A stretch of 64,000 bases of DNA. Source: Apostichopus japonicus. Its lineage: Eukaryota; Echinodermata; Holothuroidea; Aspidochirotida; Stichopodidae. Location: NCBI RefSeq assembly GCF_037975245.1, contig NC_092580.1, forward strand, positions 27,803,501 to 27,867,500, written 5' to 3'. Shown one piece after another: positions 10,901-24,300 of the stretch (position 1 is its first letter; every line of letters starts with the position of its first letter). The notes under the pieces are model-generated. The model did no database searches, was not told the origin of the DNA, and saw only the letters and a list, made by a program, of their open reading frames with translations. A program made the position numbers and the translations under genes.

Positions 10901-13256
10901 GATGTTCTAAAAGATACGTCACAATTGTAAAGTAATATGTTATATATGTATACACTGATATGCTTCACACATAAACTGATGTTCAATAGCGTTCCACGAA
11001 GTTGAGAAATCTTGCTGCTTTATGATATATAATGTTCCATGTGTGGTTATAATTTAGTCAGTTAGAAGCTCTGGGAAAGTATTAATTGTAGTCATTTCAA
11101 GCGATATTTGAACAAGCTAACTATTCCAGATAAAAAAGATGACCTTGAAAAAAGTTGAAGTGATATATTATGGTCATAACCAGGAGAGTCTGTGTAAGGC
11201 TCGAATTGCAGCATACATGAAATTAACAGTGATATGTGTATAGTAGTAGTAGTAAGTTGAGTCTCGTCTATCCGACATGCTCAGTGATTATACCTCCGCC
11301 ACGTATCACGATCTTGCGCAAGGTTTATTGCTTCCTCGAAATTGTTAATATTTATGTCCTTAAATTGCGACTTTATTTTTCCAAGAAAGGTTGTCACGGG
11401 CCTTCCTACTGTATATAGTCACAGTTAATATTGACTCAGACATCGTCTCCCTCCAGTTGGGAAACTGGACAAGAATACGCGCATTTATTGCGATCTTGTA
11501 TTATCCACAAAAACTACTCGTTTATGCAAAGATGTAAGCGGAGAAAGAAGAGGTCGCTTGGAACTATAAGCTTGAAACTATAAGCTTGGGGTGATGACTT
11601 TGGTAAATACTGCATTCCCATGGATATTTCTGATGTGAATTATGTATTTTATATCTTAACAGAAACGACTGTCAGCACAGTGTGCCAACATCCACGCGGT
11701 AATTATTGTTATGAACTGTTTTATGACGATAAAGTTCTTTTCGACGCCCACAACCACTGCCGTAACCTCGGGACCGGGTCGAACCTAGTTAGCATATTGG
11801 ACATTGAAGAGGCTCTCTTTTTGCGGGATTTAATCACTAGTTCTTCGCTGGAACCTCTCTCCGATTACTGGATCGGACTGAATTCAAATCGATATAGATG
11901 GGGTGACGGAAAGTCGTTGTTCTACGCTAACTTTCACACAAGATTTGTTCCCGGAGACTGTGCTAGCATGGACAGCCCCGAAATGAAGTGGACTGCTGTC
12001 GATTGTACCAAAAGAAAGAACTTCCTTTGTGAGGGTAGCCTTTCAACTGTAGGTAAGCTGGAAGCGTGTAACTCTTAAAAAACTCGGTTCTCAGATCCAT
12101 ATAGACAGACAGACTACTGTGCCCTACCAACCCAACCCCCCTCCCTCACGCCCGACCCTCACCCGCCCATCTATTCTGTGCCCTCATCATGAGTGCAAAT
12201 ACTCAAGTTAAAGGATACAAGATTTTGTGCCGCTCCTTAAATTGTTGTTTTTAACCCTACAAACACCTAAAACAGCTTCATATATTTATTGCACAGTATC
12301 TGAATGCATTTGCACTTATACGTCCTAATGTTTTCGTCACCTTAAAATAAGTTTATACTGCGTTGTTTCATATTTACACTTCATCTGTCATCATTATTTA
12401 CAGAATTTATGTAAATTTTTGATAAATAAAACAATTAAATAGTTATACAAATGTATCAATTCTGTCTAAATAGTACTATTTTTTAGGTAGTTTCTCTTTA
12501 AAAAACTGGAAGTGGTGAAATAATTTACCACTTTGCATTTTCCAATTTTCTATACCACTAAGGCATGCAGTGGTAATTATTTTAACCACCCCGTTAGTTC
12601 AAAATGGTTGATAAGTTCCAAACAAATATGATTTGGGTGTTATTAAGGCCACAACATCTCTAAATTTAACGAGGCATGTACCTTCTAAAGACTATATCCT
12701 AAATTATGAAGCGTCGTGGATCAGTAATTAAGACAATGGCCTTTTCATCCGATAACTGTAACCGTCCCATAATGCCAAGATAAATGTGTATAAAATGGTT
12801 ACCTAATTTGAGACTGGGAGAAGAGATCAGAAAAAGTGATAGTTTATATTTCACGACTGTTACGAATTTGTTATCATTTTCTTTACAGCAACTGGTTCAT
12901 GTGATCACAGTTATAAGGATTCCTGTTACAAACTGAGTGACAGTAGTGAAACCATAACGTTCGCGCGGTTTCAATGTTTCGAGTACGGAGGTCGTTTACT
13001 TCAAGTTGAGACACACGATGAACAAGAATATTTAAAAAGTCACTTCAATACCGATATCTGGATTGATTTAAATACTACAGCAGCAGGGTTCGGATATTCT
13101 TGGATTGGTGGAAATACTGCGGATTTTACTGATTTTGTGCCCGACTATGAGAGTGATATCGGCATTTGTTTTGTAATGGACTCCGATCACGGCTTTAGAT
13201 GGAACGCAGGAATTTGTGACAGCGCAAGGAACTACATTTGTAAATGGCCTCTGTAA
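5819..13256 (+). CDS. Secreted double C-type lectin with Ser/Thr-rich stalk (gene B)
   Basis: Ten coding exons: 5819-5882, 7692-7832, 8228-8305, 8712-8801, 9009-9098, 9701-9790, 9990-10079, 10304-10429, 11663-12052, 12889-13256. Every junction is phase 1 with GT-AG borders; the model gives 508 residues. Exon 1 encodes a hydrophobic signal peptide (MTSTSLLAFHAIG...) and its C|gtaagt donor fits the next exon. Exon 2 (47 codons) is Asn/Thr-rich with one Cys. Exons 3-8 form a Thr/Ser stalk (about residues 69-256) with recurring V/L-T-S-E motifs, probably O-glycosylated. Residues about 257-386 are CTLD1 (A-H-N-H-C, Y-W-I-G-L, W-G-D-G, F-L-C-E) and 387-508 CTLD2, ending K-W-P-L like gene A. No EPN/QPD or WND motif is seen. 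Such tandem lectins are usually extracellular recognition proteins; an immune role is inference. Exon 2 is the least certain, and extra small exons cannot be excluded. Confidence 0.75.
7023..7385. repeat. Degenerate CCAAT/CAATC pentanucleotide satellite
   Basis: About 360 bp of degenerate 5-bp repeats (aatcc, caatg, aatac) in intron 1 of lectin gene B. Units shift from CAATCC-rich to CAATGC-rich along the tract. The Asn/Gln/Ile/Ser-rich open frames across it are low-complexity artefacts. Confidence 0.85.
7836..7926. repeat. (TA)n microsatellite at a splice donor
   Basis: Around 90 bp of pure TA starting three bases after the GT of the donor of lectin gene B exon 2 (exon ends 7832). The donor reads G|gtaatatata, so repeat-length variation borders the 5' splice site directly. 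Confidence 0.9.
8277..10246. repeat. Tandem duplication of about 987 bp carrying stalk exons
   Basis: Copy 1 (about 8277-9263) and copy 2 (about 9264-10246) are direct repeats offset by 987 bp; CTGACGAAAC starts at 8291 and again at 9278. Each holds two complete 90-bp exons (8712-8801 = 9701-9790; 9009-9098 = 9990-10079), identical between copies as read. The 5' breakpoint falls inside exon 3 (8228-8305): copy 2 keeps only the last part of that exon with its donor near 9292 and lacks an acceptor, so it is a pseudo-exon. Introns differ by substitutions and short indels. Confidence 0.88.
9265..9292 (+). pseudogene. Truncated stalk pseudo-exon
   Basis: Duplicate of the 3' end of gene B exon 3 (AAAAATGTGACGACTGACG...TCAG followed by gtatat). 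It retains the donor, but the acceptor lay beyond the duplication breakpoint, so it cannot be a normal internal exon. Confidence 0.7.
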
Positions 13257-13289
13257 ATGTAGGACTTAATGACATCTATAAGCTATAGT

Positions 13290-13295
13290 AATAAA
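13290..13295 (+). promoter_or_regulatory. Poly(A) signal AATAAA of lectin gene B
   Basis: AATAAA 34 bases after the stop codon at 13256. A second AATAAA is at 13350-13355. Both sit in AT-rich sequence, as expected for a short 3' UTR. Site choice cannot be decided from sequence. Confidence 0.6.
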
Positions 13296-13356
13296 ATTGC
13301 GTGTAATAATTTGCTTATATCAGATGTAATATTACAATTGCCTGTACACAATAAAT

Positions 13357-13757
13357 ACGCATTTTGATTTTGCGTTGAATTTAACATAATTATGTCGGTA
13401 TAACAATTATTATGATGAGTATGCAAGGCATATGTTATTTTTATGGCATTACATGGCCAGAATTTCACTTTGCGGTTTAACGCATTTCTTTTTGCACCGA
13501 TGTCTTTTTATAAGCACCATTATTTCGGTATTATACCGATGTTTGTCTCCTATACCGATCCGGACCCCTTTCAAGAAATTCTGGAACCGTCTCTATAATT
13601 CGGGATCTCTAATTTCATAAGACGGAATTTCGGATATTTTCGTCAGAAAATCCGAAACTTTATAGCCACGGAGGTAAAAGCTTGTAGACGTTAAAGGTTT
13701 ATTTTTCTTTTGGAGATTTTAAATAACCGGGTGATTTGAATTCACGGAGATGATAAT

Positions 13758-13790
<33 letters not shown>

Positions 13791-16700
13791 TTACGTCATC
13801 TTTCACGAATCGAAATTGAAGTTTCTACATGTGTTTGTTCTTGGGACATAATTATCTCCGAGTTGAGATTATTTCACTTCCCATCAGATCTGGACTCATG
13901 ACATTTGCCAGTGTTTTTAACAATGCATAGGCATATTGTGTAAACTTGGGCAGACTGAACAATATGATAATGAACATATGCTTATATACCGGTCAGTGCT
14001 TATATGCAGTCTGCAGTTTGAAGATAGTTATAAATTTGAATCATAACAGGGTGTGATCGACCATAGCAAGGCCTGATGAGGAGAGCGGGGAGGGGGGGGG
14101 GGTCATATCACTTTTAGTAAAGGGCACGATAGATGTTTCGCAGAGTGATATGGACCCAACTTTAAGGGTAAAGTCATTTCTAATGACTATTAAAGAAAAA
14201 CTGGAGGATTGGGAAAAGACTCAACCCTTAAAGGAGAAGGGAGCGGAGAAATGGCTAAATTTAATAACTGCGGCTTATAAATGTTGATCCATGAGAACAA
14301 CTTCCAATATTTAGTATTCCAATTGTTTCTGTTTGCAAGGCTGGTTACTTCATCTAAAGCCAGTGATTGTAATAGAATTTGGAACTTAATCAAGTTTGCG
14401 CTGTTGACTTGATGAAGCAGGCTTTATCACTTCTTTCTCTAGTAGGTAACCTTATGTAATATCATGACCATTATAGACCTACTATATATCTTATAGAATC
14501 GAAATTCCATTTTAATACTGCGACTATAGACTAATTGTGTTCCCTTATACACGGGGGCAACGGAAGGCCATACATAGTTAATGGCAGCTGTATCTTTTTT
14601 TTAAGTACTCAATAATCAATTGCTAGTCATAAATTTAGTTGGGTATACCGAACATGTTTTCATGGCTTACTAGGAACACTTCTCAGAGAAGTGGTTCTTA
14701 ACTGAATTCAACTGCACCGTGAAGTATAACAAATTGCGGGAAACGAGAAAAACAAAAACCCCGTGTAAAAAATTACGCATTGGTCAATATCGTGCCATTA
14801 AATACAAGATTTGAATTCTTCAAGTTACAGTGTGTGAGTGTATTTCATTTATTGACATCTCGAATGCGCTACTTTGTAGAATAACATGGCAACCATGAGA
14901 AAAGTCCTGATGAAATTCTCGGAAGAGCAGTGGAAAGACCCTACCCCCCACCCACATGAGTTTGCGTCACTCTTATACCAAACCTTATAATACTGGCGCA
15001 TGCATGACTGGAAACATATCCATGATAGGATTCATCCAGTTAAGTTGCAACAACTTAACAACCAATAATTAAGCCATTGGCAGTTTAATAAAGTTCATGA
15101 AACTTTCGTGTTTTATTTCTAATAACTTCTTTCGTAGTCCTTTGCAGCTGGAATAACATTAATAAATTGGTAATGTATTTTAGGGACATAATCTGCCTTT
15201 CAGTGCCGAGTGTTGCATCCCTAGCTTTGCACCCAACTATACCATTGGTGCTCTAGTTAGAGTCCAAAGCTCCTCCCCACCCTTCTCCCTCACCCTCCCT
15301 CTCTCTCTCTCTGGTAGTTAACCCCCCCCCCCTTCTTTGACTAGTTCCGCGGTAGTTTACTCACCAACACTGACAGGTATGCAAAAGTGACGTCATGATA
15401 TGTAAAGGAGGGCTGGGGTAAGAATTGGACGACTTCTGCGGGTATATAGCCTCTCCTTTTTTCTTTTGCAATCTCCTATTAATAAGCAAAACCTTGCGTT
15501 TAGGGCTATTCGAGTTATATGTAGACATAATTTATAGTCTCTAAATATGTCTAAATTTTGAACTGTTTTCTGGGCAGAGGACCCCCATAACTCCTCGACA
15601 CAGGAGACGGCTTCAATGACCACAGGGCAGCACCCTCTCCATTACAAAATCCTTCATTCGCCCCTGGCCCTCCCATTAGGTTCAGGCCCTACCTGAATCA
15701 GTCCGGGAAATCTTTAACCCCCCCCCCCCTCACCCACCTTGCAAATCCTGCGCACGCAAATGTGATCTATATTTCAAGTTGCTTTCGAACTTGCTTTATT
15801 TGGCAAAGACATATGGAAAGCCGTTTTAATATTTATACAGCGTTCTTAGATATCTCAAGATATTTTCAGATATCTGAAATAATCAAAATTATTCTCATTC
15901 AGGTACACACAAATTCTAGTGTTGAAATGTTCAACTTCAGATATATCGTAATATTTCAGCTATCTCTACAGAGATATATTGCAGAGATAACTAAAGTAAC
16001 CCACAATTATGGATATAAGTTTCAGACGGCTTTCCATAAGGGGATCATTCCCAATCGTGCGGCAAACCCACTGATCTACACTGCCGTCCGTATACACGGC
16101 TCTGCGGCAAACAAAGAAACACTATCCTCGGTGCGTTATCCACTCAGTAAAACTGCACATGAAGTAACAAACGAGAACGCTGTGCATACATCTAGACAAT
16201 AATAACTCGCGTGAGGGTCATTCAAAAGTCTGAAGAGAATGTGGTCAATCCGGTCTGGTTATAACTTTTAACTAATCATAGTGTTCAAATCCAGAGAACT
16301 TCAACCCGAGAGGCTGAACGTAGAGTTGATCTCAAGAAGTGAAAGAAAGGTAGGTAAATACAGCGAAAATGCACCACTTGGCTTAAAGGTTGACTAACTG
16401 AAGTATAGGTGTGTATATATACATCATATGTACTACTTCCACGACACTGCTTTGTTGTGGGCAGTAAAGAAGCGTCATACCATCCGACGTAACAAGTTAA
16501 GCCCCCTACTCCTAGACGTAAACTGGAATGAATATTTCATTATGTGTCGGTGGTAATAAAGCAGCTCAATATTGCCAGTTTTGGGCGTTGTTTAGTGGCA
16601 AACCAATTTATTAAAAAATGGTGGGCATAGCTGAAAGTTGGTCCTAACTTTAGAATCCGTACCATATGAATGGGAAAGCTTACTTCGAATCGGCAGAATA

Positions 16701-16865
16701 ACAACTGTATAATCCGGTTAGGATTAGGAGATAGAAGAACGGGAGTGATTACATGAATGTGGGAGAGAGATAGTAAGGGGGATATGGATTAACAGAAATA
16801 GTCGAATGGTACAGATTCTAAATTAGTACCGAAAGTTGTTAAATTAGCCTAGGGCCTACCCATAG
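13357..16865. other. Intergenic between lectin gene B and PBRM1
   Basis: No gene was supported. It contains an A29 tract at about 13759-13788, G/C homopolymer runs, and a hairpin-like segment at 15812-16037. A 146-codon open frame at 15762-16202 has no recognisable family features and overlaps that hairpin. The promoter and non-coding first exon of PBRM1 may lie here or after the hAT element, since PBRM1's first coding exon is preceded by a splice acceptor. Confidence 0.4.
15812..16037. repeat. Inverted repeat with 13-bp arms
   Basis: TATGGAAAGCCGT at 15812-15824 is the exact reverse complement of 16025-16037. Between them lies a 16-bp perfect palindrome, TTTCAGATATCTGAAA, at 15864-15879. 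This may be a small MITE or chance; no target-site duplication was seen. Confidence 0.35.
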
Positions 16866-17656
16866 CAGGCTTGGGGTGATTACATCTGAATGTAATCGAT
16901 TACGATTACTTGAGAATGTATGATTACGATTACAGCCTAAAGTTGAAGTAATCGATTACGATTACATTGTAATGTAATCGTGATTACTATCACGATTACA
17001 TTGTGGTTACTTTTACAATCCTCTGCATACCTGTTTAATATAACTCTCTGCCGGGAAATAGGGCAATGAAATAGGGCAAAGGAAGGGCATTTACAGTATA
17101 TACGGACAAAATTGTGGAAGAACATCTGCAATTCCTACCAGGCATTACACATTTATGCCTTAACATGTTTAAGATGTGTAACCCATAAGTCCAGTAAAAA
17201 ATACAATTTAAACAGACAAAGAGTAAACAGACAAATACTAAAGTAAAACAAATGAAGATTTTCTTGCAACACTGTATTTTGTAAACTAATAATTTCTGCA
17301 TAGCAGCAAAACTAAAAACTCTTTTACATTATAACACCAAAATAAAACTAAACAGCTTTGAAATTGGGCATTCCACAGTACATGCTAGAGAATTCTAGAA
17401 GCAGGAACACTTCTTTGGTCACACTAAAAGCCAATTTAGTAAGAATTAGTTTTAATCATTTCTACTAATTTTGCCCTTCTCATTCAAATGTCACTGTAAT
17501 CATAAATGTAATACGATTACGATTACTTTGCCCTTGTAATCGATTACGATTACGATTACTTTGTAATTTTCACAAAAGTAATCGATTACGATTACTTCAA
17601 AAAATGTAATCGATTGTAATCGATTACGATTACTGATTACGATTACCCCAAGCCTG
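16866..17656. mobile_element. Non-autonomous hAT-like element with ATCGAT-type subterminal repeats
   Basis: A 791-bp element. The left end CAGGCTTGGGGTGAT and the reverse-complemented right end CAGGCTTGGGGTAAT match at 14 of 15. Both are flanked by an identical 8-bp direct repeat, ACCCATAG, at 16858-16865 and 17657-17664, the hAT hallmark. Both subterminal regions carry clustered copies of TAATCGATTACGATTAC (about 16889-17010 and 17510-17646), in a pattern like transposase-binding arrays. The middle has no transposase frame. Confidence 0.88.
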
Positions 17657-18325
17657 ACCCATAGAATAATGATCTAAACTTTTTCATGTTATTCAGTCTG
17701 AACAAGGTTACATAATATGCCTACGCATTGGTAAAAACACTGGAAACATTTACAACTTTTCACTCCCTAATGTTCAGCTAGGAGACCCCAATTGGAATGA
17801 ATTGCAAAGCCAGGCAATTCCTACCCATAGCCCTATACGTGTACATGGTCAATGGTCACGAAATAATAGTAAATCCGTGTTTGGTATTTTTCACTCCATT
17901 TGGCCACCAAATTGCCTGGTTGCATCACCTATCCTAGTGAACCATAGGATGGTACTAAATGCATTGACAATTAAACATGTTAAGCAATGCAATATCAATG
18001 AAACTTACTGGAATATGCAGTGCCCTAAGTTGCATACTGACTAGTTACTGTAACTATTAAGTGTAATCCTAGCAGTAACTTTATATATTAGAAACCTGGC
18101 TACTACATGACTTGTTTATGTTAAAGTTTATGCACATTCTCACTAATTTTATGTATTTATATTTGCTAGTCATTCACCAAAGTTTGCTTTAAGTTCTGTT
18201 TAAGTGATTCAAATCTAGGCCTAATTTGTTTCTTTCTTCACACATTTTATAATGAGGGATTAATACAGAAGCAAAAAAAAAAATGTGAATTTCAGGCACA
18301 TATTATGTTTGACTCTTTACAGAAT

Positions 18326-21300
18326 ATGATGTCAAAAAGGAGACGGTCTGTAGCCTCTACAGATTCAAAGGATGATGAGGAAACCAGCGTAGCACCTCCT
18401 CTTACTAGTCCAACATCCTTGAAGAGGCGGAAAAAATCTGGAACGGACCAGGTGCAGTAGTGACTAAGATCATTTTGAACAAATTTGAACAAGCTACAAT
18501 TTAAGTGGAACCCTGATACCATAGTGCAGTTTATTTCAGTTTATAAATTTCCAATTGACTAGAAGGTGATAAATAGTAAATAACAACAAATGCATCAAAG
18601 ACCTGTGCATTTAGTGCATCAAGACTTTGAATATGTGCACCAGACACAGCATTTAATAAATTTGTATCACTGCTGTAAGATATGAAAGGTAAATAGGACT
18701 GAGGTAAAAATGATGGTGAAAGGCTGTTGTGTGAGCACTTGTACAGTAAGTGATCCATACAACTGGTAGGCCTATATATTGAGTATGTTAACATTCATTA
18801 TTAATAGTGTATTTATTAGTTTGTGTAAAAAGTGCATTTTTTGTCATTGAAAGAAGAAATAGACATGCTTTTCCTGCGAGTAGAAATAAATAATACATAC
18901 ACATGGGCTACGAGGTACAACCCTGTATGCCTAATGAATTTACTCTACCTAAGACCTCTTCATGAAATCTCTAGGATATCTGTTCAATTGTTCAAGAAAA
19001 CAAAAATAGAAATTGATGAAGCAAGAACATATTTAAGGCACTTGGTTTTTTCCTTTGTTTGTAACAAGTGACTATAATTATGAAATTTGTTTGTGGGTTG
19101 GGGAGGGGGCTGGGGGGGTGCAGATATATTTTTTTGTATTGGTTGACAGTTGCTAATGCTATTGATAATAGGGCTATTACTGTTTTTTCTGTTCTCTTGA
19201 ATAGGCTGTGCTTATTCAAGACTTGTACAGCATTCTTCGCAACTACAAGAATGAGGATGGAAGGTTACTCTGTGAGGCGTTTTTTCGACTTCCTAAGAGA
19301 AGGTAATTCATCCTTTCCGTGCAGCGCTTTGTTTTTTCTTTTTCCTGAAAGAATTTAATTCATCCATTTGTGTCTTTTTTTTTCCCTTTTTTTTTCAACT
19401 TGTCTACATTAAGTACAGTATTGTCTAATTTAAACTAAACTGCTAATTTGATGAGCGTCTCCTCCTACATCTTTTGATCAGTTATGCTCGTGTATCACTT
19501 GTGGTTTGATGCCGTAGATCGGCCTATCAGAGCGGAGGATGGGGAATAAGACATTCGTCATTCAAGTTCATTGTACCTTGTTAAACTGTGCAATGCACAA
19601 GAGTACAAAGAGGTACAGCATAAGTCATTACACGCAAAGACTAGCGACAGAAGATGCATTTATGTCAGTTTGGACCTCCTCTGCTACACATAGTCATTCT
19701 GTTACAAGTTTAAACTTCTCTCACTCCATAGGACTGTTCCCGAGTATTACGAGATTGTAACCGATCCTATAGACATGCTAAAGATACAGCAACGTATGAA
19801 GATGGAAGAGTACAATACTGTAGGTCAGATGATCACAGATGTTGAGTTGTTGGTCAAAAATGCACAGGACTTTTATAAGGTGAGCAACCCCATTAAATTT
19901 TTATGAAACAGCAATTTCAGGGGAACTTTACAAATATATTGAGAGTAATAGTGAAAGCTGTCCTATAAATATTAATCCTCCTGATTTCTTGTTGTTTTGA
20001 CAAATGATTTGAAACTTGCATACATTATATATGTAACATATATAATATCAACATTTTCTTCTTTTTTGATGCAAATGCATAGAAAACATCACAGGAGTAC
20101 AAAGACGCATGCGAACTCTGGGAAGTATTCCACCAAAACATTCCCGGTGGGGCTCAGCCGGCTGATGACAATACTGAGGTAAGATTCTATAAAAATGGTT
20201 GTGAGACTACTGTGGCTAAATATACATTAACTTTCTTAGCTTACTGTACATGTCAGTTGTCTGTCTCTCTGTCTGTCTGTCTGTCTGTCTGCTATATAAC
20301 AGTGAACAGCTATGCGTCAGGTTGAAAATTGTTAAACATTTGTGCGTCCATTGGATGCACATAGAATGTGAGGCATTCTCTTTGGAGGGGAAGACTGTGT
20401 GGAAAAACAACAGAAAAAAATGCCAACTTCATTGATGAAAGCCAACAAGATACTCCTTTTGTGGTGATATGTTGATATTTGTGGATAAGTTTATTCAATT
20501 GATCTCTATGACCAAATGCTAGGGAGTATTTTCAGGGTTTGTCTCATAAATGGGAGTCTTTGTTTGTGATGGGTAGACCTATACTGACCACTTCTTTTAA
20601 AGACAAAAAGACAAAGTAAAAATAAGTAACCTTACTGGGAAAATTTCAAAACTGATTCAGAATTAAGTAAATTTGTTGGATATTATATAAAACGCAGGAT
20701 TCTACATCAGAGTTCAAAGAATGGTATAACTTTTGTCAAGTGAATGTGATTTAAAAAATTTTTTTTTTGATCACTTGTATTCCATGATTTCCCTGTTCAA
20801 ACGTTTTCCGTTCTTCGTGGTTTATTTTCCTAGTTAATTTTATCGTTCTGTATTTTTGGCCTGACGGCCCTCCTTACCACCCAATGTAAAGTGCCATAAA
20901 GAGCACCTCTAATTTATGTATTTTATTAATCAAGAAATTACATTTGACAAAAAAAAAAAAATTACTGTTAACATTGCAAACCTCCTCAAATGCTCGCAAA
21001 AGTAATTATATATTATATTCATGAATTGGAACACATCAACATAAGTCGGCTATACACTGACTTAGGAAGTATTAAATTGAGAATTTATTTGTAAAGACAC
21101 ATTCATGTCCTAAGATGGCCACTGCCCTCTCTCTCCTCTGTTGCCTTCACTTGACCAACATCAAGCAAACATTTCCCAGGCACAGGTCTTTAACAGTGAA
21201 ACGATTTACTTATACACGTGAATGAGTTTGGACAACTCCCGTCTTTGGACAAAATCCTAAAAGTCTTAGCAGACATTTATATATGCTTCCTGTCAATCAC

Positions 21301-24300
21301 ATGATCATTTCACAAACACACTTGAAATAATTACTTTGCACAGAGACTTGAAATGAATAGGATTACTTCTTAGGCTGATTTAAATTAATTCAGCGGTTAA
21401 AGTTCAAATATATTTATATATTGTTGGTGAGAGTCTATCACCATACTGTAGGTCTACTGCATACTAGTCTTGCATCCTAACATATGTTTGCATATGACCC
21501 TATACTGTACTATAAATGTATATCCTATTACCCTAGATACTGTTGGTGTCCTAGGTTAAACCAACAATAATTCTTCAGCTGTACATGGTGCTTCAATAAG
21601 CGGTGGTAGTAATTCGATGTCTGGTGGAAAATTCTTGTGTCATCCATTTTGTCATAAATTTTGCATTCTGTCTGATAACTTTTGTAGATGATTCAACAGT
21701 TATGGTTTTATATTCCACCAACGTTATCCACAGTGGTTATAAATTCATTCTGAGTGATGTTGCCATGATACAAAGTCATGTAGCCAAGAGGAACTCACGT
21801 TAGGCAATTACGGTAGCAGTATCCATCCATTTGAGCTCCTAGCCTCATTCTGATTGGATGAACACCCGTTGATGCAACCTCATCTTCGTTAGTACGATAG
21901 GTCGTCTCTTGAGTGTTAGACATAGAACTTCATCTGTTGGTTTCATTGTTTGAATCATTGTGTTGGCTTGTGGTCTTCCTTTGGGATAGTGAGTTTGACG
22001 CTAGGCAAGACCGTGACCAATAAAATCAGTATTTCTCTTTATACATCATTATCTTTGGCAGACAGAATATGTCTGTAGAGTTCAATTGTCTATTTGCTGA
22101 TGTCGTTCCATCTTGTCACTGATGGTAACATTGATGTCATTGGTCAATGTTTCATGGTTAATAGCACTATGTAGGCTGTTGCAAGTCAGTAAATTGCATG
22201 TTATGAAGTGAAAGACATTGCTCTGCTGTGCATTTGCATTACAAAGGGTTGTTTAGCTACCATGTAACCATTTAATAGAAACAGTTTCCAACCACCGACA
22301 CCATGAACTCCTTCTACTGGAATTGATCTCTGGCACTGAACAAGTCATACTGCCATCTGTACTTTTCACTAAAGTTTAAAAAAATATCTTTGTGCAAGTT
22401 TCTTTCATAGAATAATAACAAAACTTAAAAAATTACTCTCTCCGTTAAATAGTAAATTATTTTTTCAATATTTGATGTCAGAATGTTAGGTCATGTAATA
22501 TTGTGTGGACAAAGTGTTCTTGGTAATGAGTCACAATAGAGGACTAAGTCACATACCTGTGTGTGTTGTTGGTTTCTATGTGTTTTCATGCTTACAAATT
22601 CCCGATGATGGATTTGTTAATTTCTCCTTGTGTTTTGCAAATCTAATTTTACATATTTTTTCTGCTCAAGTCATAATTTTTTTTCCTTATGTTCTGTCGG
22701 TGCATTTCATTTTCTTAGCTCCTGTAATGTTACCGTTCTTTACGTAGCTTTTATCATACATAGCAGTTTAGAGTAGTTTAGAAAAGGCCTCTTCTGACTT
22801 TCAACTATATGCCCCTCCTACTCCCGCCCCCTCCCCATTCATATTGGATCCCTATTCTATTTTGCCATATATCATGATCATTTTGTATTACACTTGCTGC
22901 TTCTCTCAACCTAAATGATCACCCAATGACTGTATCTTTTTCCATGGACTTCTAAGTACTGTAGTTTAGTTAAGTGTATCATGTGAGAAAAACATATATT
23001 TCCCACCGCTGACACCACTCACTGTCTTACATCTTCTCTCTTCTTCATAGAAATGTTTCATCTTCATTCTGCCACTATATATTATTCTAAATATCTTCTT
23101 GTGGTGGTGTTCTTTCTATCGACATGCATGTGGGGTTAAGACCTGCTAGAAAAAGTCTAGAATTTATGAACAAGAATTCACACCTGATCAATGATAGAAT
23201 ACCACTGACCTGAAGTAATTGGTGTTTCCACTTATTTAATATTTTCTATAAAGAAATTGAAAAAATGTTGGAAACTTGGTCATATGTAGCAATCAGTCTA
23301 GAACATTTTCTGAAATACATTCCAGAGAATAAATTGAAAATCAGGGCAAAATTGTATTATTTGTCTCTGCATTGAGGTGCATTCTGAACGACACTCATGT
23401 AGCATTAGGCTAGGGCTCACAATATCTCACAAAATGTCCTCCATTATGAAGTGCTTCATGTAACAAACTAATTCCGCACCATTCAGCATTGGAGAGCGTC
23501 ATGTTCTTTTATTCTTCTTTTTTTTTAACCGCTTTCTTTGAAACACTAATTTTGTAACTTGTGACTGTCTGAATACAGTAAAAACATTCCTGGATGACAA
23601 ACTAGGACACCTATAAGGTCAGCTTTTCTAACCTCAACACCATTTATGCTTATTTACACAGTAATTTTTCCCCCCACTATTAAACCACACTCATCACTTT
23701 CCATAATAAAATAATAAAAAAAAACATTTAGAGGTTCAGTTTTTACTTTTCTATTCTATTTTGGTTTTTCTTTTCTTTTGTTTTTTGTAGCTATATTTTA
23801 CTAACTTTTGTCTAATGTTTCCATCTTCCTACCATCAGCCTATCACCTTTGTTATGCCCGATATCTCACCCAAAATTAAAATAGCTGAATCACCCAAATC
23901 CCCTATAGTTGTCCTGCGTCGTCAGGATTGTTCTTGGGAGTCCAAGCCAGTGGACGAAAGCAGCGAAGAGGACGACGAGGATGATGATGAGGAGGAGGAG
24001 GAGGTATATTTTTCCATGCATGCCACGCCACCCTCTCTAAAAACGTCCCCCCTCTCGATCCCACTCTCCTCTCTTGCACCTCCTTTCCCCCTCAACCTTG
24101 CTCTCCTTTTCCTTTATGTCTAAACACCATCCCATCCACAGCGCGGATCAAAATCTAAGCAAGGAGTTTTCTATAAAGATCTGCATTCTTCTTTCTGATA
24201 CTGTACGCATTTTGGCTGTATTATTCTTCTATGCTTGTTTGTTCAGTATTTGATTTGTTTTTTGGTAGACTTTATATGCATTAAACAAGTAAACTAATCA

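Noticed and set aside
15762-16202. 146-codon open frame upstream of PBRM1
   Set aside because: No family features or splice context; overlaps an inverted repeat. Kept only as a note in the intergenic entry.
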